From assembly GCA_011033025.1 (NCBI GenBank), contig WFMF01000084.1, forward strand, positions 248,001 to 312,000: DNA of 64,000 nucleotides. The letters run 5' to 3'. Source of the DNA: Beroe forskalii. Lineage: Eukaryota; Ctenophora; Nuda; Beroida; Beroidae. Both the position numbers and the translations under genes were made by a program. Positions 1 to 9,200 of the stretch are shown one piece after another (within the stretch, counting starts at the first letter, position 1; each line of letters starts with the position of its first letter). A model generated the notes under the pieces. That model did not search any database and had not been told where the DNA came from. It saw only the letters and a list, made by a program, of their open reading frames with translations.

Positions 1-1297
1 TCATTGGTCTAGGAGGGAGGGTGTGAGGTCAATCCGGTCTGGGGCATAAGCTGAATTAAACAGAATTAAACAGAATTAAACAATTTTAGTCCAAAGAAGC
101 ACTAACACTTCTGTCTGGACGGATACATACATCAACAAATTTTCATATTTCAACCCGCCACAAAATCACTGAAAAAGCGCGGCAGCAACGAGTTCACGTA
201 TTAGCGCCATTTGCTTTGATCTGCAATTTAGCATCAATTGCCATTGCGCTCCTAAGCAAGTCCTCGGCAGTCTTTTTGCCAGCCTTTTCGCGAGCAGCGG
301 ATGGGCGAGTTGCAGAAGTGGGTGCAGTCTTAGGGGGTGCTGCAGGAGCTGTCTTAGGGAAGGAAGCTTGGGCAGGGACAGGGGGAGCAGCAGGAGTAGA
401 TGTACGGGCTGCAGTAGCACAGGCAGTGGGAGAAGTCTTGGTGGGAGCAGGAGGGGAAGGTGCATTTTGAGCATGACTCCAAATCTCACCTTTGAAGATG
501 TAGAAGTGCTGCTCAGGGCTGGCTCTCTTCTTCGCTTTCATGAGGTCCACAAGTTTCTTCCGTTCTTCTCTCTCCTCACGAGTCAGGTCTGGTGCTACAA
601 AGACCCTTCGTGTAGTTGGGATTTCTCGTAATATTTTCCCACATTTACGAAGACGGACAGCAGCATCACTGTTCGTTAGGCACACTTTGATGGGGCGGGG
701 CTTGTCAGTAGTCTTCTTCCCCAACCTCTCGCAAAAGCCAATGTGAGGCTTTTCTCCAACTCTGCTGAACACCTCACTCACCGTCTTCTCTGTCTCAATG
801 CTGGGATCTTCTGTAACGCCATAGAGAATGATGTTCTTGCTCCTGTCCTCCGTTTTCACCACATTCTTGACAACACCAGCAATGTCCTTGGTGGAAATAG
901 TCGGAACTTGGGTACTGAAACTGGAGGCAACAACATCACTGTAACTTTTCAGCTCTGATTTCAGCGTTGTTTGGAGTTTTCCGACAGTCTCACTCTGACT
1001 TTCACGAAACTGATTCATTTGGTTCTTAAGCTCATCATTCTGCAGTCTAATAACCTCCTCTTTCAGCTGATCAATCTTTCCCGTTGACACTCTCAGGACA
1101 TCATAGCATAATTCAAGTTGCTTCATAGCCTCCACAAACCACATTGAGACACCTTCTTTCTTATAATTAGCACCTGCAAACACATCAAGAGGAATTTGAT
1201 TGACATCAGAACATTTCGTTTGGAGACAAAACTCGTGTAACATGGTAGAAACATCAAACAGTACATTCTGAGCACTTTCCAATGAATACTGATCCAT
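1..1297 (-). mobile_element. Non-LTR retrotransposon fragment (ORF1 end)
   Basis: The minus strand carries a full ORF1 (1297 down to 194), then about 190 bp with no open frame before the window edge. Non-LTR elements of the CR1/L2/jockey type carry ORF1 upstream of the endonuclease-RT ORF2, so ORF2, if present, lies to the left of the window. The element sits upstream of SLC25A3 exons and probably lies in an intron of that gene, in antisense. I cannot tell whether it belongs to the same family as the LINE at 14.6-16.3 kb. Confidence 0.7.
194..1297 (-). CDS. LINE ORF1 protein, RNA-binding coiled-coil type
   Basis: An uninterrupted 367-residue frame starts at the ATG of 1297-1295. Residues about 60-110 (LKEEVIRLQNDELKNQMNQF and around) form a probable coiled coil. 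Residues about 150-250 look like the RRM-type domain of ORF1 proteins: a first strand NIILYGVTED, then RPIKVCLTNSDAAVRLRK, and a basic DLTREEREERKKL helix. The C-terminal 90 residues are low-complexity Pro, Ala and Thr with Lys. Such proteins bind the element RNA and form the retrotransposition RNP. That the frame is open along its whole length suggests a young copy. The family is inferred from architecture, not from a database match. The opposite strand has ORFs in the same place, which are shadows. Confidence 0.75.
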   Translation of the reverse strand: MDQYSLESAQNVLFDVSTMLHEFCLQTKCSDVNQIPLDVFAGANYKKEGVSMWFVEAMKQLELCYDVLRVSTGKIDQLKEEVIRLQNDELKNQMNQFRESQSETVGKLQTTLKSELKSYSDVVASSFSTQVPTISTKDIAGVVKNVVKTEDRSKNIILYGVTEDPSIETEKTVSEVFSRVGEKPHIGFCERLGKKTTDKPRPIKVCLTNSDAAVRLRKCGKILREIPTTRRVFVAPDLTREEREERKKLVDLMKAKKRASPEQHFYIFKGEIWSHAQNAPSPPAPTKTSPTACATAARTSTPAAPPVPAQASFPKTAPAAPPKTAPTSATRPSAAREKAGKKTAEDLLRSAMAIDAKLQIKANGANT

Positions 1298-1479
1298 GGT
1301 GACCGGAGATATAATTGTACAATCTTATACACGGTAGCTGTATTCCATGTATATCATGAGCAGGTTACAAACGGTGTGTGATGCGCTTATAAGTTATTGC
1401 AGAGAGATAAAAACGCAACGAAATGCAAATTGATGACTTTTACCTGTGAACATGCGTGTGCTACTACTGGTGTGAAATG

Positions 1480-1960
1480 GTGTCTGGGTCTAACTGGTGT
1501 CAAAGTTGAGTGACGTAGCTCAAACTGGTGTCAGGGTCTCATTGGTGTCAGATTGAAGAAGCGTCAGTTGATTGGTGTCAGGGTCTAACTGGTGTCAGAC
1601 TAGAGTGACTTCAGTATAAACGGGTGAAGTGACATCAGTGTAAACTGGTGTCAGAGTGAAGTAACGTCAATATAAACTGGTGTCAGGGTTTGACTGGTGT
1701 CAACGTGAGGTTGTGTTAGCGTTAACTGCTGAACTGGTGTCAGAGTCTTACTGGTATGAGAGAAGTGAAGTCAGCGTAAACTGGTGCCAGGGTCAAACTG
1801 GTGTCAGAGTGAAGTAGCATCAGTGTCTACTGATGTCAGGGCCAAACTGGTGTCAGCGTGAAGTAACGTCAGTGTAAACCGGTGTCAGGGTCTATTAACT
1901 GGTTTCAGGGTCCAACTGGTGTCAAAGTGAAGTCAGGGTCTGACTGATGTCTAACTGAAA
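1480..1960. repeat. Irregular minisatellite, AACTGGTGTCAG core
   Basis: The core AACTGGTGTCAG recurs well over ten times, joined by variable linkers such as GTGAAGTAACGTCAGTGTA or GGTCT. Spacing is irregular, roughly 20-45 bp. It lies just upstream of the first visible SLC25A3 exon. There is no open frame of note. Confidence 0.8.
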
Positions 1961-2113
1961 GCACTTATGCGTGGTTAATTGTTTTCCGCGTAATCGTCCT
2001 ATCTTGAGTCAAGTGCTCAAGTGATTCTATTTCAGAGAAACCCTGTGTCAGTAACAGTTAAATAATACTTCACTTTGTTATCAACCTGGAAGTTTAAATC
2101 CAAATCTTTACAG

Positions 2114-5100
2114 GAGCCCCCAGGATCTGGGCTGAAGAAGGTATCAATGGCTTCTACAAAGGACTGGCTCCCCTCTGGGCCCGACAAATCCCCTACACCA
2201 TGATGAAATTCGCCTGCTTCGAGCGAACCGTCGAGATTCTATACAAATACGTGGTACCTTCTCACCGATGCCATTTCATAATCGAACTTATCTGATATGA
2301 GCATAATTGGCCGTCTATTTTACCATCTTACTTTCACAAACGATTACTGCACAGTGGTATTATCCGAAATGAGATGCAATTGAGGTTAGCTGGAATCTCG
2401 ATTTCTGGTTACAATTCAAATTACAGAAAAATTCAGAAAATTGTAGAAGTTGTAGCATTTTTCGTATCAAAACATGGAAATTTTGGTTACCCACGTTTAT
2501 TTAGCCCTAACTCACTTATTCATAGGCAAATTTCAGAGGTTTTTTTACAATTACTCAGGGCAATGATTAGTCTAATGATATCATGAACCATCAAGGTGGA
2601 ATTATTGAACAGTTTTGAACAGGGATTACTTAAAATGGAAATTCATAGCACTTAAAAAGGCTAAAAAAGCAAAACGACGAAAACATATGGCACCCCACTG
2701 TAGTCCGAATTTCGGCATGCATAAGTCATTTGCAAGTTCCACTCAGCACCCATTGAAAGTCAGTTACTGTCGGAAGTTGCACTGAAATAATTCTGCGAGC
2801 TCATTCGCTCTACACGGTCTGGTCTCCACGGGAATCATTATTGATCCAGAACATTCGTTCCACGTCCGTTTTGCAAGCTTCCTATCGTGTACGAGCGTAA
2901 ACGCTAAAGTACTAGCAGAGTTTTGCGTATTTTCGTGTGGGCTTTTTCGGTATTACGACGCGCACGCGCGTTCTTTTTACCGTTTTGTAGAATTTACTGA
3001 CCTGCAATTTAATCAGAAATAGGACGAGTAGAGTGGTTACGAACATCTTCAATTGTAACAATTAAAACGTCGTGTTCTTGTGATATTTCAATGAATATAT
3101 CATTCATCATAGTCATACATTCTGAGAAGTTAATTGGTTAGAACATACAACTGACACGCAACATATTCATATCACTACGCTCTTATCTTAACTAAATCTA
3201 TAAATAATTGAATTAAATTAATTTATTAGAAAATGCACTGAATATATAATACGACAATCTACTGTCTGCTATTATGTGAATTACAATATACATTATACAA
3301 TATACACAGCAATTGGCAATGTCAAGGCACGAGCACTGTACACAGTACACAGTGACGTAATGACGTATGTGAGCTAGTAGAGAGAGAGAGAGTTCGCTCA
3401 AACCCTATGCTTGTCAATACGTCACTGCATACCGACACTCTGTTGCTCAGTGACTCTGTGTCTTGACCTTGTCAATAGCTGGGGAAAATTCTGCCTTTCA
3501 GTTGGTCTTGATATGTTGGTAAATTAAATAAGAATAACGGTACTGATTTCAGTTTATCATTAATTAATGTTCCATCATCGTATTCCTGTATATATAAGCT
3601 TTCTTTAATTTTGCGTTTAAACATTTTGCTTTCAAACGTTAGTATATCGCAGTTCTCAAACGTAATTTGGCAACTTGGATTTGCCGCCAAGTGTTTTCCA
3701 ACTTCGGTCATACCAGTTCCACTTGTCTTCATGTGTTCTTCAAACCGTGTTCGAAGAGCACGACAAGTCTCACCAATATACCGTCGCCCACAACTACAAG
3801 TGATCCTGTATTTTAAGTTACCATACATTGGCGACATTTCATCGAAAGTCAAACAATGTATTAGTAAGGATTTACCAGGGAAATGTCAGTTAATTTATTT
3901 AAACAGTTATTCTAAATTATGTCATAAGTTCAGTTTTAAAGACAGACAGCCAAAACACCTCAAACGTGATTTGGTATACAGGATCACTTGTAGTTGTGGG
4001 CGACGGTATATTGGTGTCGTGCTCTTCGAACACGGTTTGAAGAACACATGAAGACAAGTGGAACTGGTATGACCGAAGTTGGAAAACACTTGGCGGCAAA
4101 TCCAAGTTGCCAAATTACGTTTGAGAACTGCGATATACTAACGTTTGAAAGCAAAATGTTTAAACGCAAAATTAAAGAAAGCTTATATATACAGGAATAC
4201 GATGATGGAACATTAATTAATGATAAACTGAAATCAGTACCGTTATTCTTATTTAATTTACCAACATATCAAGACCAACTGAAAGGCAGAATTTTCCCCA
4301 GCTATTGACAAGGTCAAGACAAAGTGAGCGGGAACTCTCATATAATGTCATTACGTCACTGTGTACTGTGTACAGTGCTCGTGCCTTGACATTGCCAATT
4401 GCTGTGTATATTGTATAATGTATATTGTAATTCACATAATAGCAGACAGTAGATTGTCGTATTATATATTCAGTGCATTTTCTAATAAATTAATTTAATT
4501 CAATTATTTATAGATTTAGTTAAGATAAGAGCGTAGTGATATGGAATATGTTGCGTGTCAGTTGTATGTTCTAACCAATTAACTTCTCAGAATGTATGAC
4601 TATGATGAATGATATATTCATTGAAATATCACAAGAACACGACGTTTTAATTGTTACAATTGAAGATGTTCGTAACCACTCTACTCGTCCTATTTCTGAT
4701 TAAATTGACGAAGAAATCCCTATTCTACACACCATGACTGACCTGCAATACGTCGATAATAAAAATCGGCCCAATATTGTGACACGTTCGATTTGATATG
4801 ACCCATTTCCATTTGCTGGTTTTGTACTAAAGACTTAATTTCCTCCCACCCACACTCAAACCCACCACCCCTTTCAAATACGTGGTACCCAAGCCCAGAT
4901 CAGACTGCACCAAGGGCGAGCAGCTGATCGTCACCTTCATTGCCGGTTACATTGCTGGTGTGTTCTGTGCCATTGTCTCCCACCCTGCTGACTCTATCGT
5001 ATCCAAACTCAACGCTAATCCTGGTGGTGGTGTGGTGTCCGCTGCCAAAGAACTCGGTGAGTTGTGTTTTTATTCGGTTTTAATACTTTTTTTCGGTTTT

Positions 5101-5376
5101 AATACTTTGTAGCTATTACGCAGAAAATCACTGAATCGCGGAAATAACCATTGACCATCACTAAAAATAATTAAGACAACCCTAACCGACCCTTACATCA
5201 CAGGACTCGCCGGTATGTGGAAGGGTCTCTTCCCCCGTATCATCATGATCGGAACCCTCACCGCTCTGCAATGGTTCATCTACGATTCCGTGAAAGTCGC
5301 CTTCCGTCTGCCCCGACCTCCTCCACCTGAGATGCCCGAATCCCTCAAGAGGAAACTTGCTGCTGCTGAGTCATAA
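2114..5376 (+). CDS. SLC25A3: Mitochondrial phosphate carrier, last three exons
   Basis: Imports phosphate with a proton across the inner mitochondrial membrane for ATP synthesis. Exons: about 2114-2250, about 4882-5056 and 5204-5376 (stop TAA 5374-5376). The joined protein contains GFYKGLAPLWARQIPYTMMK and FACFERTVEILYKYVVPKPR, the third-repeat carrier signature SHPADSIVSKLN, then GLFPRIIMIGTLTALQWFIY and the tail RLPRPPPPEMPESLKRKL, all closely matching animal SLC25A3. The first two carrier repeats must lie upstream of the window. The last intron is an ordinary GT-AG intron (GTGAGT...CACAG). The intron at 2251-4881 is odd: a 15-bp direct repeat, CAAATACGTGGTACC, sits at both edges (2244-2258 and 4875-4889). 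No cut within it gives GT-AG while keeping the conserved residues. It also contains a retroelement dimer. The sequence resembles a working gene, but that intron must be checked. Confidence 0.9.
3472..3852 (-). CDS. GIY-YIG endonuclease domain, PLE left arm
   Basis: This 126-residue frame has YRITCSCGRRYIGETCRALR, the first GIY-YIG strand pair with the zinc-binding-like CxC and the YIGET block typical of Penelope-like elements. Then follow RTRFEEH (Arg of the helix) and a downstream Glu-containing segment (TFESKMFKRKIKESLYIQ). In full-length elements this domain sits at the C-terminus of the RT polyprotein and nicks target DNA. The copy is 5'-truncated: homology to the right arm ends just before YRITC, and the residues upstream (MTFDEMSPMYGNLK) look unrelated to the other arm. 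Confidence 0.75.
   Translation of the reverse strand: MTFDEMSPMYGNLKYRITCSCGRRYIGETCRALRTRFEEHMKTSGTGMTEVGKHLAANPSCQITFENCDILTFESKMFKRKIKESLYIQEYDDGTLINDKLKSVPLFLFNLPTYQDQLKGRIFPSY
3920..4308 (+). pseudogene. GIY-YIG endonuclease domain, PLE right arm, frameshifted
   Basis: The right arm keeps more of the upstream protein (KFSFKDRQPKHLKRDLVY, typical of the segment before the GIY-YIG domain in Penelope-like elements). It then lacks about 8 bases just after RRYIG near 4015, compared with the left arm. This breaks the frame. The remainder, from about 3994 to the stop at 4308, is in another frame and matches the left arm. It is a dead copy. Confidence 0.75.
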
Positions 5377-6290
5377 AGTGCGGACTTTTAGAGTTTAAAA
5401 TGAGAGCCTGTCCATATAATGCGCGTTATTCCTTAGGAGTTTGAGTAGAGTTCAGCTATTGTGAACAGTGTCTTAATGCTGATTTGTGTTTGTATAGCTA
5501 AAGATTTTATTATCACTAATTTATATATCAAGAAAAATGTGGTTTTAGTTGTTTCTCATTTGGGGGTCTGGAGTCAAAGGGAAGATCACGCTTATATCAG
5601 CAGATAAATTTAAATCATGAATATATACTTTAACAAATACACACCATCTTGGTTAACAAAATGCGACCCAAATCATCATCTACATTGTATATTCCGGTGG
5701 CTGAGTAATTGAATGTCCTACATCCCAAGTACATTTCAAAAGCTGACATTAGCATTCGAAAAGTATGCGCGCGGCGTGCCATTGGCCAAAATGTGACACG
5801 CCGCGCGCATTGTATGATTTCTACTCAAATCACGCTGCATGAGCATGATTCGATCATTCGACATGCATTGACACTGCTGCATATCATATTCTCAATAAAT
5901 GGAATGCCCAGGGATTATAAATACATTTAGACGATCTTGCCAGATAAGAATAAGATAAAGATAAAAACGTCAACCAGCTGCACTGCCAATGCCATTGCAA
6001 CGACGATAAGATTTGAAAATATACCGATAAAAATTTGGTTACAAAGTCAATTCATCTCTGCTTATACTCTGCCTTTAAACCTTGGCTGTTGAAAGTCTTT
6101 GTCGAATGTCTATTTGCCTAATCACAATAGCTCAATTGGCAATTCAAACCCTCAAACTAATTTTCAATTCACCGGTTCTTTTCCTCTGATTGTCCTGGCG
6201 TGAAGATTCAGTATTCGGGAAAGCCATAGCTCTAATTTATTTCAATTTTCAATAGAAAGTGTGAAATAACTAAATAAGGAATTCCATGAG
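5377..6290. other. Convergent intergenic region, SLC25A3 / HCN
   Basis: This stretch holds the 3' untranslated regions of two convergent genes. A candidate plus-strand AATAAA lies at 5894-5899. A minus-strand AATAAA (TTTATT at 6237-6242) lies about 50 bp past the HCN stop and is well placed. The only other structure is the hairpin at 5765-5810. No coding potential was recognised. Confidence 0.6.
5765..5810. repeat. CG-rich perfect inverted repeat
   Basis: ATGCGCGCGGCGTG (5765-5778) pairs perfectly with CACGCCGCGCGCAT (5797-5810) across an 18-base spacer. The 14-bp stem is strikingly CG-rich against an AT-rich background. The spacer contains the small palindrome TTGGCCAA. Function is unknown. 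Confidence 0.8.
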
Positions 6291-9200
6291 CTACAGAGTA
6301 TCTGCACAAGATGAGGTGGCCACTGATTCCTCAGGGATGGGGTTAGCGTCGCTTAGTCTGGTCAGGATCCTGTCGTCGTGGATAGAAACAGACACTGAAA
6401 TGGATTCTTCATAATATTATAGATCGTAGGGATTGGCAAGGGAAGAAAATAACTTCCTAAATAGCCCGTCACTGTCAGTTGCAAACGAATTTGAAATACA
6501 AGGGGTACGTAATTACAGAATTCTGAAAAGCAGATAATCGGAAAATTCGTACCTTTTATTGACTGATCTTTGGGTTCCGCGTATCGTTCAGGGTATCTGG
6601 ATTGTTCGACATCTATCGGAGTTTTCTCAGAAGGCGGTTTCTGCCCCTTCTCTCGAGCAACTATCCTGTGGCAATATTTCAAGATAGATTGTCTCTGGGA
6701 ATCATTAAAGGCAATCAATCCGAATGTTGGGCTTTGGCAATTATTAGGTTAAATCATCATTGATGAAATCCAGCAAAATCAACTAACTTTCTGAAAACGC
6801 TGTAATTGGCACTGTTCCTGCATCTGAACTCTTCCATCGTATCTGGATCCAATCGGGATTGACTTGCCAGTTCCAAAATATCATCACTCGATGCACAGGC
6901 TTTCCTGTCCAATCTGAAAATGGGAAGGAGTAATTTTCTCAGTTTTATAATATGATGAAGATGGGGTTTTTAAAAATAATTATACGATTTTGTGTGGCCA
7001 CATTCACTTCATATCCAGTAGGTTATTTCCTGGAATAAGGGTTGAATTTGATGTCTATCACTTACATTGCTTCCTGGAAGTCGTTGTGCATGTTGGGAGC
7101 GATATCCGTTGGTCTGATTCCCTGGAGCACTAAACGGGAGTGAGCAACGAGTATCATCTGGTGTTTGAAGAGGGAGTATCTGTCGATGAGGGAGTAGAAC
7201 ATGAACTTGGGAATGAGCAGGAAGTCGCAGGGGGTCTCAGCGTACACCATCATGTCGGCTTTCCTTCGGAGCAGCATCGGCAACTCTGAATTAGAGACTT
7301 GCCTTAGAACTGTGCTTAGCCAAATTGGTAATCATAGACTCATGTTTATCAATTAAAAAATAAAGACTAAGATTGATTATAATTTTTTGAATTATAACCA
7401 AACCTCCGAAGAAGCCATATTTCCTGACGATTATTTCATCTTGAAGGGTGTTATTAGCCGTGGTAAATTCAATGCTCACAGTTCCTTTGAGGATAACATA
7501 GAGATTTTCAATGGTATCTTCTGATCTTACAACGATATCACCAGTCATAGATACCAACGATCTGAAAAACAATATTAATGTTGGACTTTGAGACATGAGA
7601 ATTTTTCTAATCGTTGCGCAGATCAAATCAAAAATGCTTTTTGAATTTGATGGGTCATGCATGTTTATGACAACGTGACTTAGAACGTTTCATGATTTCC
7701 TTTGTGAAATTTAAATTGTCTAAAATGCAACATTTTGTCTTGAAGTACCACTTCAATTCAAGTGGTAACCGGAGAAAATGTTGAACTTCAATAAGTTGTA
7801 AAATGAATTGAATTAACTCACTTGGTACTGAGAATGAACTGTTCAATGAAACCATCGCAAGCGGTACGAAGGAAAAACACATTCTCTAGCAGCTCTCCTT
7901 GCATAGCTTTAATAACGTCCTGTCATGGTCAGTGGAATAGGTTTGTGAATTTATGTCTAGGTCTAATTCAAAAGTCTCAAATGATGGGAAATAATCGATA
8001 AATTCAACCCTGGAGAAATTAATTGGAGAACAGCAGATACAAGCCAAGATCTGACATGACACTCTTTACTCACTATTTTCAAAGCCAGAGGAAGCTCTTT
8101 AACGATTTCATCTGTCTCTAAAATAGATCCACCGTATCTGTGATGGAAAAATTCGTGCATTCTTTGATGAACGTCCGTGTTCATATTGTATTTCTTAGCA
8201 AGTGCGTCCACGTCCTTCAGCTAAAAATATATGTTTTACCACTGGTACCACAGTACGTTTTTAATAATGGTATCACGGGTTCAGGGTGAAATTACATTTG
8301 AAGGTCATTGGATACCAAATTTTAAAAGATTTGAAATTACCACCACTCAAAATACGCAACATTTAATGCGACGCGCGCAGCGAACAAAACCGAATTTATG
8401 GCACAGTAATTGGTGAAATTTTAGGTTTGTGGTAACATTTTGACTTTGCGCGCTACGCGAACACAGGTTTAACATGCGACTGCCCGAAAACCCCGATATT
8501 TGTTTACCTTTTCTGTGTAACGGATGTCACCGATTTTAAACATGGAAATTGTTTTCGTCATCTGCGAGACGATCATCATGTAGAAGAAAGCACCAATTAA
8601 CATGGACGGTATGATGAGGAGAACCTGAAAACGGTGATCATAAAATACGATCTTGTCTGCCGATCGAATATCATTTGGATGTGTACCAAAATACTAACGA
8701 TCAAAGTAAAACAAAGCTAAAAAGAGCTGAGATGTACTTTAATACATGAAATTTCGCGGTCAGGCAAATGAGCATTCAAGTCATTAATCTACATGAAATG
8801 GAGCCCTTTCGAAAGGTTAAATGCATTGTTCATTACATGCAGTTCCAACAATGTACTGGCAAAGATATCCAAAAATAAACAGCCCGGTTAGTCACGAGTC
8901 CTGCTACTTGAAAGTTAAAAACTATGGGTTGAGCAAAAAAAACAGTGGCTTCTGTATCAGAACTGTTACGTGTTCTGTCACAGAACTGCGGCGGGGGTTC
9001 TGTCACAGAACTGCCTCTAGTTACGACAGTCTGTCACAGAACCACCTCCTGTTCTTCACATATCGACTGCAAATTATCAAGAATTAGCCATTCCTGTAGT
9101 TAAGCCCTTCTGAGGCCTTAAGCACATTTTCTTGTAATTAGGCACCTATTCAAACGAAAGATTGCTTAATCCAAAAAGCAAAGAAGCGATGTAGTAATTT

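Larger units (their letters stand above)
2996..4749. mobile_element. Inverted dimer of a Penelope-like element
   Basis: Two copies of one element 3' end lie head to head with their 3' ends outward. The left arm (about 3006-3810) is the reverse complement of the right arm (about 3977-4706), nearly identical, with a unique spacer of about 165 bp. Each arm encodes a GIY-YIG endonuclease domain followed by about 400 bp of 3' untranslated sequence. The whole structure is bounded by a 13-bp direct repeat, ACTGACCTGCAAT (2996-3008 and 4737-4749), which I read as a target-site duplication. This means the dimer landed as one unit. Beyond the right arm there are 30 unpaired bases (4707-4736). Penelope-like elements carry an RT followed by a C-terminal GIY-YIG nuclease. 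No RT is left here. Confidence 0.85.

Noticed and set aside
3611-4051. 146-residue plus-strand frame across the PLE dimer centre
   Set aside because: It joins antisense of the left arm to sense of the right arm. Only the part from about 3920 is real element coding.
8970-9046. Steroid-receptor response elements
   Set aside because: The half-sites are in the opposite order (GTTCTG...CAGAAC instead of AGAACA...TGTTCT).
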